DNA from: Thermoanaerobacterales bacterium
Lineage (GTDB): Bacteria; Actinomycetota; Acidimicrobiia; Acidimicrobiales; VFJN01
Reading direction: 5' to 3'
DNA length: 64,000 bases
Assembly (NCBI GenBank): GCA_017577565.1
Contig: PKRH01000002.1
Coordinates: 1-64,000, forward strand
Shown here: positions 24,516 through 32,307 of the stretch, piece after piece
How positions within the stretch are numbered: the stretch's first letter is position 1
Layout: every line of letters begins with the position of its first letter
Made by a program: the position numbers and the translations under genes
Notes under the pieces: model-generated
Seen by the model: only the letters and a program-made list of their open reading frames with translations
Databases searched by the model: none
What the model was told of the DNA's origin: nothing

Positions 24516-26036
24516 TCAGGCCTCGGCGAACCGGCCGATCGTGCCCTGGGCCGGCACCCCCGGGAGACGCTCGGTGAACAGCCGGTGGTAGGCCAGCTCC
24601 TCCCGGGTGCGCAGCGGCGGGTCGACGGCGTGGCGCTCGCGGGCCAGCTCGTCCTCGCCGACCAGCCCGCCGAAGTGCTCGCGCAGCACCTCGTCCATGC
24701 CGGTGCCCTCGCCGAACTGCTGCTTCTCCCGCCACAGCACCTCCTCGGGCAGCCAGCCCTCGAAGGCCCGGCGGAGCAGCCACTTGCTCGGCCGCCCCGG
24801 GCCGACGAGCTTCCACTCGGGCGGCAGGGCCAGCGCCAGCTCCACGAGGTCGAGGTCGAGGAAGGGGAGGCGCGGCTCCAGCCCGTTGGCGCTCGTCACC
24901 CGGTCGACCCGCTGCAGGCCCCCGATGTGCATGCCGCCGAGCAGGTCGACCAGCTCGTCGTGCAGGGCGTCGGCGCTCTCCAGCCGGTGGAGGTGCTCGT
25001 ACCCGGCGAACAGCTCGTCCGCGCCCTCGCCCACCAGCACGACCTTGACGTGACGGCGGGCCAGCCGGGCCACGAGGTGGTTGGGCACCGCGCTGTGGAC
25101 GAGGGTGGGGTCGAACGACTCGAGCACCTCGATCACCTCCGGGACGCTGTCGATCGCGTCCGACGCGGTGTAGATCAGCTCGTGGTGGTCGGTGCCGAGG
25201 TGCTCGGCGACGGCCCGGGCGGCGGCGATGTCGCGGCTGCCGGCCATCCCGGCGGCGAAGGTGGGGACGGTGCGCCCGGCGGCCGCCGCGGCGCGGGCGG
25301 CGATGGCGGTGACGATGCTCGAGTCGACCCCGCCGGACAGGAAGACCCCCACCGGGACGTCGGCGACCAGCAGGTGCTCGACGGCCCGGACGAGGGTCTC
25401 GCGCAGCGCGTCGAACACCCACCGGGGCGGGTCGTCGTGCGGGCGACGGCTGCGGAGCAGCACCGGGGTCGGCGTGGGTGGCGGCCGCCAGGGGACGAGC
25501 CCGCGCGCCGGTGTCCAGGCGTTGCCCGGCGGGAACGGTTCGACGACCGACCGCCACTCGCCCTCGAACGCCTTCAGCTCCGAGGCGAACAGGGTCGTAC
25601 CGCCCCGACGGGACCAGTAGAGCGGGGCGATGCCCAGCGTGTCGCGGCAGGCGACGAAGCGCCCGTCCTCGCCGGCGAGCACGAAGGCGAAGGCGCCCCA
25701 CAGCCGCTCGAACGCCCGCAGGCCGGCGTCCTCGACGAGGTGCAGCACCACCTCGTGGTCGGAGCGGGTGCGGAAGCGGTGCTCGCCCAGCTCGGCCCGC
25801 AGGTCCTCGTGGTTGTACACCTCGCCGTCGCCGACGAGCCAGAGGTCGCCCGCGGCGGTCCCCAGCGGCTGGGCGCCCCGCTCGAGGTCGACGACCGCCA
25901 GCCGGCGGTGGCCGAGCCAGGCGCCGCCGACGGCGCGGGTCCCCTCGCCGTCGGGGCCGCGGTGGGCGAGCCGGTCGAGCATGCGCTGCCCGACGGCGGG
26001 GTCGAACGGTCCGTGGGCCGCCACGAGGCCGGACAT
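24516..26036 (-). CDS. asnB: Asparagine synthetase B-type amidotransferase with Cys-to-Ser at the nucleophile
   Basis: The 506-residue protein has an N-terminal class II glutamine amidotransferase domain (about 1-190) and a C-terminal ATP-PPase synthetase domain (about 205-500) with SGGVDSS at 234-240. The chain begins MSGLV instead of MCGI; the second codon is TCC (26031-26033), so the N-terminal nucleophile Cys is Ser. The other glutaminase residues (Arg45, Asn75, Asp93) remain. The synthetase half looks intact, including GEGADELFAGYEHLH and GLEPRLPFLD. It should make asparagine or a related amide from ammonia rather than glutamine. The start is firm: GGAGGTGA lies 7 nt upstream. Confidence 0.9.
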   Translation of the reverse strand: MSGLVAAHGPFDPAVGQRMLDRLAHRGPDGEGTRAVGGAWLGHRRLAVVDLERGAQPLGTAAGDLWLVGDGEVYNHEDLRAELGEHRFRTRSDHEVVLHLVEDAGLRAFERLWGAFAFVLAGEDGRFVACRDTLGIAPLYWSRRGGTTLFASELKAFEGEWRSVVEPFPPGNAWTPARGLVPWRPPPTPTPVLLRSRRPHDDPPRWVFDALRETLVRAVEHLLVADVPVGVFLSGGVDSSIVTAIAARAAAAAGRTVPTFAAGMAGSRDIAAARAVAEHLGTDHHELIYTASDAIDSVPEVIEVLESFDPTLVHSAVPNHLVARLARRHVKVVLVGEGADELFAGYEHLHRLESADALHDELVDLLGGMHIGGLQRVDRVTSANGLEPRLPFLDLDLVELALALPPEWKLVGPGRPSKWLLRRAFEGWLPEEVLWREKQQFGEGTGMDEVLREHFGGLVGEDELARERHAVDPPLRTREELAYHRLFTERLPGVPAQGTIGRFAEA

Positions 26037-26238
26037 CGCTCACCTCCGGTCGGGGTGGTCGCCCAGTCGACCACCGGGCGGGGTGACGGGTCAACCGTGC
26101 GCGCGGATCGTCGGCGAGATCCGACCGCGGCACCGACGACGGACCCGGACCGGACGGATCCCGCTGCCGGCCCTGTACAGCCACCACGTGCCGTGGTGGA
26201 CTGGCACGCGACGCATCCGAGCGGACCTGGAGGCGGGC

Positions 26239-27567
26239 ATGGACGTCATCTCCCCGGGCGATCCCCGTTACGACGAGGCGCGCGCGCTCTTCAACGCCAT
26301 GATCGACAAGCGCCCGGCGGTGATCGCCGGGTGCGCCACGCCGGAGGACGTCGCCGACGCCCTGGACCTGGCCCGGCGGGAGGGCTACGAGGTGGCCGTC
26401 CGCGCCGGCGGGCACTCGGTCGCGGGCATGTCGACGAACGACGGCGGCCTGGTGGTCGACGTGCGCCCGATGAAGCACGTCGAGGTCGACCCGACCACCC
26501 GGCAGGCCCGGGTGGGCGCCGGCGTGACGTGGGGCGAGTTCGACCGCGCCGCCCAGGAGCACGGGCTCGCGACCACCGGGGGGCGCGTCTCCACCACCGG
26601 CGTGGCCGGCTTCACACTGGGCGGCGGGTCCGGCTGGCTCGAGCGCTCGCACGGCCTGGCCTGCGACAACCTCGTGTCGGTCGACCTGGTCACCGCCGAC
26701 GGCCGCCAGGTCACGGCCAGCGAGGACGAGAACCCCGAGCTGTTCTGGGGGTTGCACGGCGGGGGCGGCAACTTCGGCGTGGCCACGTCGTTCGTGTTCC
26801 GGCTCCACCCGGTCGGGCCGATCGTGACCGCCGGCCTCCTGCTCTGGCCCGGCGAGGCCGCCACCGACGTCGCCCGGCTCTACCGCGACGTCGCCGGGAC
26901 GGCGCCCGACGAGCTCGGCTCGGGCCTGGTGTTCATCACCGGCCCGCCCGAGGAGTTCGTCCCCCCGCACCTGCAGGGCCAGACCCTCGTCGCGGTGGTC
27001 GGCATGTGGGACGGCGACATCGACGACGGCGCCGACGCGATGGCCCCCCTCCGCGCCCTGGCGCCCGAGGTCGACCTGGTCGGGCCGATGCCGTACACGG
27101 ACTTCCAGTGCCTGATCGACGACCCCCCGGGCATGCGCAACTACTGGTCGGCCGAGTACCACGACGAGTTCCCCGACGCCGCCCTCGACGTCTTCGTGAA
27201 GTACGGGTTCGAGCGGCAGTCGCCGCTCGCCCAGCAGATCCTCTTCCCGTGGGGCGGGGCCGTGGCCCGGGTGCCCGAGGACGCCACGCCGATGACGAAG
27301 CGGTCGGCCCGGTGGATCACCCACCCGTTCGCCGTGTGGGAGGACCCGGCCGACACGGACCGCAACGTCGAGTGGGCGCGCGCCTTCCGGCGCGACATCG
27401 CCCGCTACACGAACGGCGGCGTCTACCTCAACTTCGTCGGTGACGAGGGCCAGGACCGGGTGCGGGCGGCGTACGGCGACGAGAAGTACGGCCGCCTGGC
27501 CACGCTGAAGCGGGAGTGGGACCCCGGCAACGTCTTCCGCGGCAACCACAACGTCCGGCCCGCGTGA
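26239..27567 (+). CDS. FAD-linked oxidoreductase, berberine-bridge-enzyme (BBE) type
   Basis: The 442-residue protein has the VAO/PCMH FAD fold: VAVRAGGHSVAGMSTNDGG (the His of RAGGHS is the usual 8-alpha-histidyl FAD attachment site), TGVAGFTLGGGSGWLERSHGLACDNL and ELFWGLHGGGGNFGV. The C-terminal BBE block is YGDEKYGRLATLKREWDPGNVF. It lacks the second flavin-linking Cys at the DNL turn, so it is probably mono-covalent. It is probably a sugar, alcohol or secondary-metabolite oxidase; substrate unknown. A GGAGGCGGG lies just before the ATG. No signal peptide. Confidence 0.88.
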   Translation: MDVISPGDPRYDEARALFNAMIDKRPAVIAGCATPEDVADALDLARREGYEVAVRAGGHSVAGMSTNDGGLVVDVRPMKHVEVDPTTRQARVGAGVTWGEFDRAAQEHGLATTGGRVSTTGVAGFTLGGGSGWLERSHGLACDNLVSVDLVTADGRQVTASEDENPELFWGLHGGGGNFGVATSFVFRLHPVGPIVTAGLLLWPGEAATDVARLYRDVAGTAPDELGSGLVFITGPPEEFVPPHLQGQTLVAVVGMWDGDIDDGADAMAPLRALAPEVDLVGPMPYTDFQCLIDDPPGMRNYWSAEYHDEFPDAALDVFVKYGFERQSPLAQQILFPWGGAVARVPEDATPMTKRSARWITHPFAVWEDPADTDRNVEWARAFRRDIARYTNGGVYLNFVGDEGQDRVRAAYGDEKYGRLATLKREWDPGNVFRGNHNVRPA

Positions 27568-27581
27568 CACCGGCGGGGCCG

Positions 27582-28598
27582 CTACTCGTGCCGGACCGTG
27601 GACAGGGTCGGGTGGCTGGCGTCCTCGGCCACCCGGGCGAGGGCCTCGTCGTCGCCGTCGAGGGTCCCGTGCCAGAAGTCGAGCACGGTGCGGGTGACGA
27701 GCTCGTCGTAGGGAGACTCGTCGTCGGTGAAGGCGACCCGGTGGTCGGCGCCGTGGAGCGTGACGAACCACTTGGGCGGCGCCGCCCGCTCGAAGGGCTC
27801 GAGGTCGAGCTCCAGGGGGACGTCGTCGGCGTCGCCGTGCAGGACGAGGAGCGGCAGGCCCGAGTCGAGGTCCAGCTCGCCGCCCGGCATCGGCATCGTC
27901 AGGCCGGCGAAGACGACCGCCGAGTCGACGCGGTCGTCACGGGTGGCGGTGTCGAACGCGACCGCCCAGGTCGTGGCGCCGCCGAGGCTGTGGCCGACGA
28001 CGCCGACGGCCTCGGGGTCGACGAGGCCGTGCAGCGGGCTGGACGGGTCCTCGGACGCGGCCAGCACCTGGTCGATGACGAACGAGACGTCGCCCGGCTG
28101 GTTGACGACGTCGGGGACGTTGGACAGCGCCGAGGGCACGTCCCGGTTGGTCAGCGGGAAGTGCGGCGCGGCCACGACGAACCCGTCGGCGGCCCAGACC
28201 CGCATCGTCTCCGTGTACTCGTCGGGGTGGCCGCTCGCCCCGTGGCAGAGGACGAGGAGCGGGTAGGGCCCGCCCGAGGTCGGGTGGGTGATGCGGGTGA
28301 CGATCGTGCGGTCGGGCCGGGCCGGGGTCTCGGCCCCCGCCGGCGTCGGCCGCGTCGTGTCGACGAAGGTCTCGGTCGTCACGTCGACCTCGAGCGGCGT
28401 GCCGTGCTCGGCGGAGGCCGCCGCCCCCGCCTCGTCGCCGGCCCCCGCCTCCGGCGCGGGCTCGCCGTCGCCGCCCCCGCAGGCCCCGAGCACGGCCAGG
28501 GCCAGGGCGGCCGCCGCCCACGCGGCGCCCGGTCGCGACCGGCGCCGGGCGGCACCGGCCGCCGGCTCCCCGTCCCCTCGGCGCCCCCGGGTCGTCAC
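27582..28598 (-). CDS. Lipoprotein alpha/beta hydrolase (dienelactone-hydrolase/PAF-AH-like)
   Basis: The 338-residue product has an Arg-rich N-terminus, a hydrophobic signal segment and a lipobox VLGAC with Cys about residue 40. A Gly/Ala/Glu-rich linker follows, then an alpha/beta hydrolase domain. Catalytic elements are GHSLGG (nucleophile Ser), LHGDADDVP (Asp) and HGADHRVAF (His). The oxyanion strand is LLVLCHGASGHPDEY. It would be anchored outside the membrane and cleave an ester of unknown identity. The GTG start lies 4 bp after the stop of the small upstream membrane gene. It converges tail-to-tail with the BBE-type gene, 14 bp apart. Confidence 0.85.
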   Translation of the reverse strand: MTTRGRRGDGEPAAGAARRRSRPGAAWAAAALALAVLGACGGGDGEPAPEAGAGDEAGAAASAEHGTPLEVDVTTETFVDTTRPTPAGAETPARPDRTIVTRITHPTSGGPYPLLVLCHGASGHPDEYTETMRVWAADGFVVAAPHFPLTNRDVPSALSNVPDVVNQPGDVSFVIDQVLAASEDPSSPLHGLVDPEAVGVVGHSLGGATTWAVAFDTATRDDRVDSAVVFAGLTMPMPGGELDLDSGLPLLVLHGDADDVPLELDLEPFERAAPPKWFVTLHGADHRVAFTDDESPYDELVTRTVLDFWHGTLDGDDEALARVAEDASHPTLSTVRHE

Positions 28599-28602
28599 CG
28601 CC

Positions 28603-28893
28603 TCATGATGGCCCACCGGCCGGCGTCCCCGGCGCCTCGGCGGCCTCCGCCGCCCGGGTCCGGGCGACCCGTGTGAGGACGCTGCCCGTGACAACGCTCG
28701 AGAGGACCAGCACGAGGACGCCGAGAGGCACGTCCCCCCTGGCCACGAGCCACACCCCGACCACGAGCAGGACGACGTCGAGGACCAGCGCACCGACCAC
28801 CAGGGGGCGGCGCAGCAGGTGGGCGCCCGCCGACCCCGGTCGCCCCTCGGGATCGGCAGGGTCCACACGCCTCCACAGCAGGCCCAGGCTCAT
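28603..28893 (-). CDS. Small two-helix membrane protein
   Basis: The 96-residue protein starts MSLGLLWRRVDPADPEG, followed by two hydrophobic helices (about 31-50 and 54-75) and an Ala/Glu-rich tail. The ATG at 28893 has GGGAGGGT 5 nt upstream. A longer open frame running back to 29172 reads through the tRNA and is not coding. No family recognised. It is probably co-transcribed with the lipoprotein hydrolase 4 bp downstream. Confidence 0.65.
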   Translation of the reverse strand: MSLGLLWRRVDPADPEGRPGSAGAHLLRRPLVVGALVLDVVLLVVGVWLVARGDVPLGVLVLVLSSVVTGSVLTRVARTRAAEAAEAPGTPAGGPS

Positions 28894-28977
28894 CGTGACC
28901 CTCCCCTCGTTCTCGCTGACGGACGACGTCGACGGTCCGGGGGCGCAGCACCGGGACCACGCCGGCCCGAACGCGAC

Positions 28978-29003
28978 GAGAGGGCCTGTGACCAGGCCCT
29001 CTC
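28978..29003 (-). terminator. 11-bp hairpin after tRNA-Pro
   Basis: Positions 28978-28988 and 28993-29003 are perfect reverse complements (11 bp) with a 4-nt loop, beginning 2 nt past the CCA end of the tRNA on the minus strand. No U-tract follows. Confidence 0.7.
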
Positions 29004-29005
29004 CG

Positions 29006-29082
29006 TGGTCGGGTGGGCGAGATTTGAACTCGCGACCTCTGCGTCCCGAACGCAGCGCTCTGCCAAGCTGAGCCACCACCCG
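29006..29082 (-). tRNA. tRNA-Pro, anticodon CGG
   Basis: The minus strand folds as a complete cloverleaf: 7-bp acceptor CGGGTGG/CCACCCG, D arm GCTC...GAGC, anticodon stem CTGCG/CGCAG with loop TTCGGGA (anticodon CGG) and T arm GCGAG-TTCAAAT-CTCGC. Discriminator A and an encoded CCA (29006-29008) follow. The C1-G72 first pair is characteristic of tRNA-Pro. It reads CCG codons, which are abundant in this GC-rich genome. Confidence 0.95.
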
Positions 29083-29200
29083 GAGTGGATGCCGGCCGCC
29101 GGGCCCGCCGTGGGAACCGGTCGACCGGGTCAGACACTCTACCCGCTCCGTGGCGCAGCCTGGAAACGGCATGCCGCGCCGCGGGCCGGCCGCCCGGGGG

Positions 29201-29602
29201 TCACGACGCCAGCGCCGGGCTCTCCTGGTAGTCCTCGCCCGCCAGCAGCGTCCGGGCCGCCCGCCGCAGCCGGAACGCGTCGAGCGGCTTGAAGATCCAG
29301 CCGTCGACGCCGTAGCGGCGGGCGAGGAAGACGTCGGCCGGCCGGTCGAGCAGCAGCAGGATCGGCACCGGGGTCAGCGTGCCGGCGTCGAACTCCTGCT
29401 CGAGGTGCAGCGCCGTGGCGATGCCACCCATGTTGCCGATCTGGAGGTCGAGCACGACCAGGGCGGGCTGGACCTTGCGCACCGCCTCCGGGACGTCGCG
29501 GCCCCGGCGCACCCGCAGCACCCGGGTGTCCTCGTCGGCGAGGGCCTGGTCGACGTCCTCGAAGATCCAGTCGGCGTCGGTGGCGATCAGCACGTCGGGC
29601 AC
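29201..29602 (-). CDS. Single-domain response-regulator receiver protein
   Basis: The 133-residue protein is a CheY-like receiver with the acidic pocket Asp9/Asp11 (IATDADW), a phosphoacceptor Asp in ALVVLDLQIGNMGG (about residue 52), a hydrophobic strand PILLLLDRP in place of the Thr/Ser strand, and the invariant Lys in IFKPLDAFRLRRAART. No output domain is attached, so it acts through a partner. It is divergent from the STAS gene at 29752; a shared regulatory role is possible but not shown. The GTG start has TAGCCT 7 nt upstream. Confidence 0.85.
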   Translation of the reverse strand: MPDVLIATDADWIFEDVDQALADEDTRVLRVRRGRDVPEAVRKVQPALVVLDLQIGNMGGIATALHLEQEFDAGTLTPVPILLLLDRPADVFLARRYGVDGWIFKPLDAFRLRRAARTLLAGEDYQESPALAS

Positions 29603-29609
29603 GGTGGGG

Positions 29610-29615
29610 AGGCTA
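29610..29615 (-). promoter_or_regulatory. -10 box (TAGCCT) for the receiver gene
   Basis: On the minus strand TAGCCT ends 7 nt before the GTG at 29602, at leaderless spacing. Confidence 0.5.
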
Positions 29616-29751
29616 CGGGCCGGGCCCGCCCGGGTTCCAGCGCCGGCGGTGGAGGGTTCGCTACAGGTCCCGAACGGTCCCGTGAAGGCGGCCGACAGGG
29701 CGTCCCGGCACCGCTACCATCGCCGGACCGGGTCCCCGGGAGGAGAAGTTC

Positions 29752-30114
29752 GTGCTCGACATCCAGGTAGACCAGGCCGACAGCTACACCGTGTGCCGCC
29801 CGGTGGGCGAGCTCGACGCCTACACCGTCGGGCAGTTCCGCGACGCGCTGGGCGAGCTGGCCGACAAGCGCTACCTGCTCATCGACCTGTCGTCGGTGCC
29901 GTTCATGGACTCGGCGGGCCTCGGCGCGCTGATCGGGGGCATCCGCCGGGCGCGCGAGGCCGGGGGCGACGTCGCCGTCGCCTGCAGCCGGCCCACCCTC
30001 ACCCGCCTGCTGCACACCACCGGGTTCGACCGCATCGTGCCGGTCACCGAGACGGTCGAGGACGCCGTGGCGGCGCTCGACGAGGCGGCCAAGGCCGCCG
30101 AGGAGGCCGAGTAG
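29752..30114 (+). CDS. STAS-domain anti-sigma factor antagonist
   Basis: The 120-residue protein is a SpoIIAA-like STAS domain: VCRPVGELDAYTVGQFRDAL, YLLIDLSSVPFMDSAGLGALIGG with the phosphorylatable Ser in DSAGLG (about residue 54), and a C-terminal helix that runs on into an Ala/Glu-rich tail. It would release a sigma factor from its anti-sigma kinase when unphosphorylated. Neither kinase nor sigma partner is adjacent. GGGAGGAG lies 10 nt before the GTG start, and TACCAT lies further upstream. Confidence 0.9.
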   Translation: MLDIQVDQADSYTVCRPVGELDAYTVGQFRDALGELADKRYLLIDLSSVPFMDSAGLGALIGGIRRAREAGGDVAVACSRPTLTRLLHTTGFDRIVPVTETVEDAVAALDEAAKAAEEAE

Positions 30115-30163
30115 GCCGGACCGGGCGGCGCGCGGCGCCGGGCGCCCGGGACCGGCCCGCCCC

Positions 30164-31330
30164 CTAGGCGCCGGACCGCGCGAAGACGTGCCGGGCGATC
30201 TGCTCCATGCCGGCGATGTCGTGGACGTCGCTGCGCAGGAACGGGACCCACACGACCGGCGCCGGCGCCACGGCCTCGGCCAGCCCGGCCAGGTGGGCGT
30301 GCTCGCTGCCCGCCACCGCCTGGAAGTCGGCCAGGTTGCGGTAGAGGGCGCCGATCGCCGTCCCCGCCAGGCTCCTGGCCCGCTCGGCCGTGCCGGCGGC
30401 CACGACCTCGCTGACCGGGCCCCCGCCGACGGCGAAGGACGGGTGGACCCGGTTGACGATGAGCCCCTGGACCGCGATGCCGCCCTCCCGCAGCCGGTCG
30501 GCGAAGTACTGCGCCTCCTCGACGGTGTCCCGGCGGGGCGACGCGACCAGCACGAACGCGGTCTCGGGCGCCGCGAGCAGCTCGTTGACGCGGGCCGCCC
30601 GCTGGCGGAAGCCCTCCTCCATCCCCTCGAAGGCCTGGAAGAAGGCGATGGCGTCGTCGACCACGTCGCCCCCCACGACCCTGGACACCGTGCGCAGGAA
30701 GGTCTGGGCGGCGACGTTGACCGCCCGGACGAAGCCCCGGCTCGGCGCCATCAGGAACCGGAACAGGCGGTGGTCGAGGAACCGGGACAGCCGCCGCGGC
30801 GCGTCGAGGAAGTCGAGGGCGTGCCGGGTCGGCGGGGTGTCCACGACCACGAGGTCGAAGTCGGTCTCCTCGTGGAGCTCGTAGAGCTTCTCCATCGCCA
30901 TGTACTCCTGGGTGCCCGACAGGGCCCCGGAGATGTTCCGGTAGAACCGGTTGGCGAGGATGCGCTCGCCCTGCTCGGGCGTGCGGGCGTGCTTGAGCAC
31001 CAGGGCGTCGAAGGTCGACTTGGTGTCGAGCATCGTGGCCCACAGCTCGCCCGGCCAGTCGCCGTCGATCCGGCTGGGCCGGTCGGTCAGCCTGGCGAGG
31101 CCGAGGGCGTCGGCCAGCCGCTTCGCCGGGTCGATCGTCACGACGACGGTGCGGCGCCCCAGCCGGGCACCCTCCAGGGCCATGACCGCCGAGGTGGTCG
31201 TCTTGCCGACGCCGCCCGAGCCGCAGCACACGACGATGCGCCGCTCGGCCACGAGCTCGCGCAGCCGGGCGCCGGGGGTCGGGGCGGTGCGCACGTCGCC
31301 GCCCGCCTCGACGCTGCCGGTCCCGGTCAC
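30164..31330 (-). CDS. ArsA/Get3-family ATPase, subunit with deviant P-loop
   Basis: The 388-residue ATPase has a Walker A that reads GSGGVGKTTTS, lacking the signature Lys of the deviant Walker motif (KGGVGKT), but keeps TIDPAKRLADALG and the switch FDLVVVDTPPTRHALDFLD. It overlaps the upstream ArsA paralogue by 4 nt. The pair corresponds to the two adjacent ATPases beside whiB4 in mycobacteria (Rv3679/Rv3680), where the same subunit has lost the signature Lys. It probably forms a heteromer that shuttles a hydrophobic client or performs redox-linked transport. No arsenical pump is nearby. Confidence 0.9.
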   Translation of the reverse strand: MTGTGSVEAGGDVRTAPTPGARLRELVAERRIVVCCGSGGVGKTTTSAVMALEGARLGRRTVVVTIDPAKRLADALGLARLTDRPSRIDGDWPGELWATMLDTKSTFDALVLKHARTPEQGERILANRFYRNISGALSGTQEYMAMEKLYELHEETDFDLVVVDTPPTRHALDFLDAPRRLSRFLDHRLFRFLMAPSRGFVRAVNVAAQTFLRTVSRVVGGDVVDDAIAFFQAFEGMEEGFRQRAARVNELLAAPETAFVLVASPRRDTVEEAQYFADRLREGGIAVQGLIVNRVHPSFAVGGGPVSEVVAAGTAERARSLAGTAIGALYRNLADFQAVAGSEHAHLAGLAEAVAPAPVVWVPFLRSDVHDIAGMEQIARHVFARSGA

Positions 31331-32307
31331 AGCGGCAGCCCCGCCAGGGACTCGACCTCGGCCAGCAGGGCCCGGGCCAGCGCGTCCACCTCGGCGGGAC
31401 CGATCTCGGCGGTGAACTGGAACGGCAGCCGGATCTGCGGCAGGGGCAGGCCGGCGGCCAGCCGCTCGATCTGCGCGGCCTGCAGCGCCATGCGGTCGAG
31501 CCGGAACCGGGCCGCCTCGGCCAGGACCTCGGCCTCGCCCGGGCGCAGCGCCACGCCGGCCTCGGCCGCCGCCGCCTCGACCTCCGCCGGGGTGGTCACG
31601 AGCCCGTCGACCGGTGGGTAGACGCCGTTGACCACGATCGGCCCCAGCCCGACGCCCACCCGGTCCTCCAGCGAGAACGCCGTCTCGACGGCCTCGTTCA
31701 CGGGCGTCTCCTCGGGGATGGTGACCAGCACCACCTGGCAGCGCCGGTGGTCCTCCAGCAGCTCGAGCACGTCGCGGGCCTGGGCGTTGATCGGGCCGAC
31801 GCTCACGGTGTCGAGCAGGCTGCGCGCCGACTGCAGGAAGGTGATGGCGTGGCCGGCGGCCGGGGCGTCGAGGACGATGAGGTCGGCCACCCCGGCCCGC
31901 TCGAGCTGCTTCACCTTGCCGAGCAGGAGGATGTCCTTGATGCCGGGCGCCGCGGTGGCCACGACGTCGAGCGCGCCCGTGGCGACGAGGCGCCGCGAGA
32001 TGCGGGACATGCCGTGGTCCTCGAGGTACTCGAGCAACGCCGCGTCGGCCGTGAGCGTGCGGGCCCGCACGTCCGCGGCGCCGTCGGGCCCGCCCCCCGG
32101 CGACAGCACGACCTCCTCGTAGCCGAGCTCGCCCTGGCCGAACATCGACGCCAGCCCGGAGCGGCCCTCGACCTCCACGACGAGCGTCGACAGGCCGGCG
32201 AGGGCGGCGGCCCGGGCCAGCGTGGCGCTGACCGTCGTCTTGCCGACCCCGCCCTTCCCGGCCACGATGACCAGCCGGGATGCAGCGAAGAACTGTTCAG
32301 GATCCAC
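31327..32307 (-). CDS. ArsA/Get3-family ATPase, subunit with canonical P-loop
   Basis: The 326-residue ATPase has the complete deviant Walker A AGKGGVGKTTVSATLA (16-31), VVEVEGRSGLASMFG in place of switch I, and the switch II segment DLIVLDAPAAGHAITFL. It is the promoter-proximal gene of the pair. Its GTG is preceded by a leader containing GGAGGTG, and TACAGT lies about 45 nt upstream. The 5' end overlaps the predicted start of the divergent NfeD gene by 28 bp. Role as for its partner; asymmetric ATPase halves suggest one catalytic and one regulatory subunit. Confidence 0.9.
   Translation of the reverse strand: MDPEQFFAASRLVIVAGKGGVGKTTVSATLARAAALAGLSTLVVEVEGRSGLASMFGQGELGYEEVVLSPGGGPDGAADVRARTLTADAALLEYLEDHGMSRISRRLVATGALDVVATAAPGIKDILLLGKVKQLERAGVADLIVLDAPAAGHAITFLQSARSLLDTVSVGPINAQARDVLELLEDHRRCQVVLVTIPEETPVNEAVETAFSLEDRVGVGLGPIVVNGVYPPVDGLVTTPAEVEAAAAEAGVALRPGEAEVLAEAARFRLDRMALQAAQIERLAAGLPLPQIRLPFQFTAEIGPAEVDALARALLAEVESLAGLPL

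Noticed and set aside
24337-27771. 1144-codon minus-strand frame
   Set aside because: It spans antisense of the BBE gene and a different frame of asnB; no continuous homology.
28894-29172. N-terminal extension of the small membrane gene through the tRNA
   Set aside because: The peptide VAQLGRALRSGRRGREFKS is the well-known artefact of translating tRNA sequence; the gene starts at 28893.
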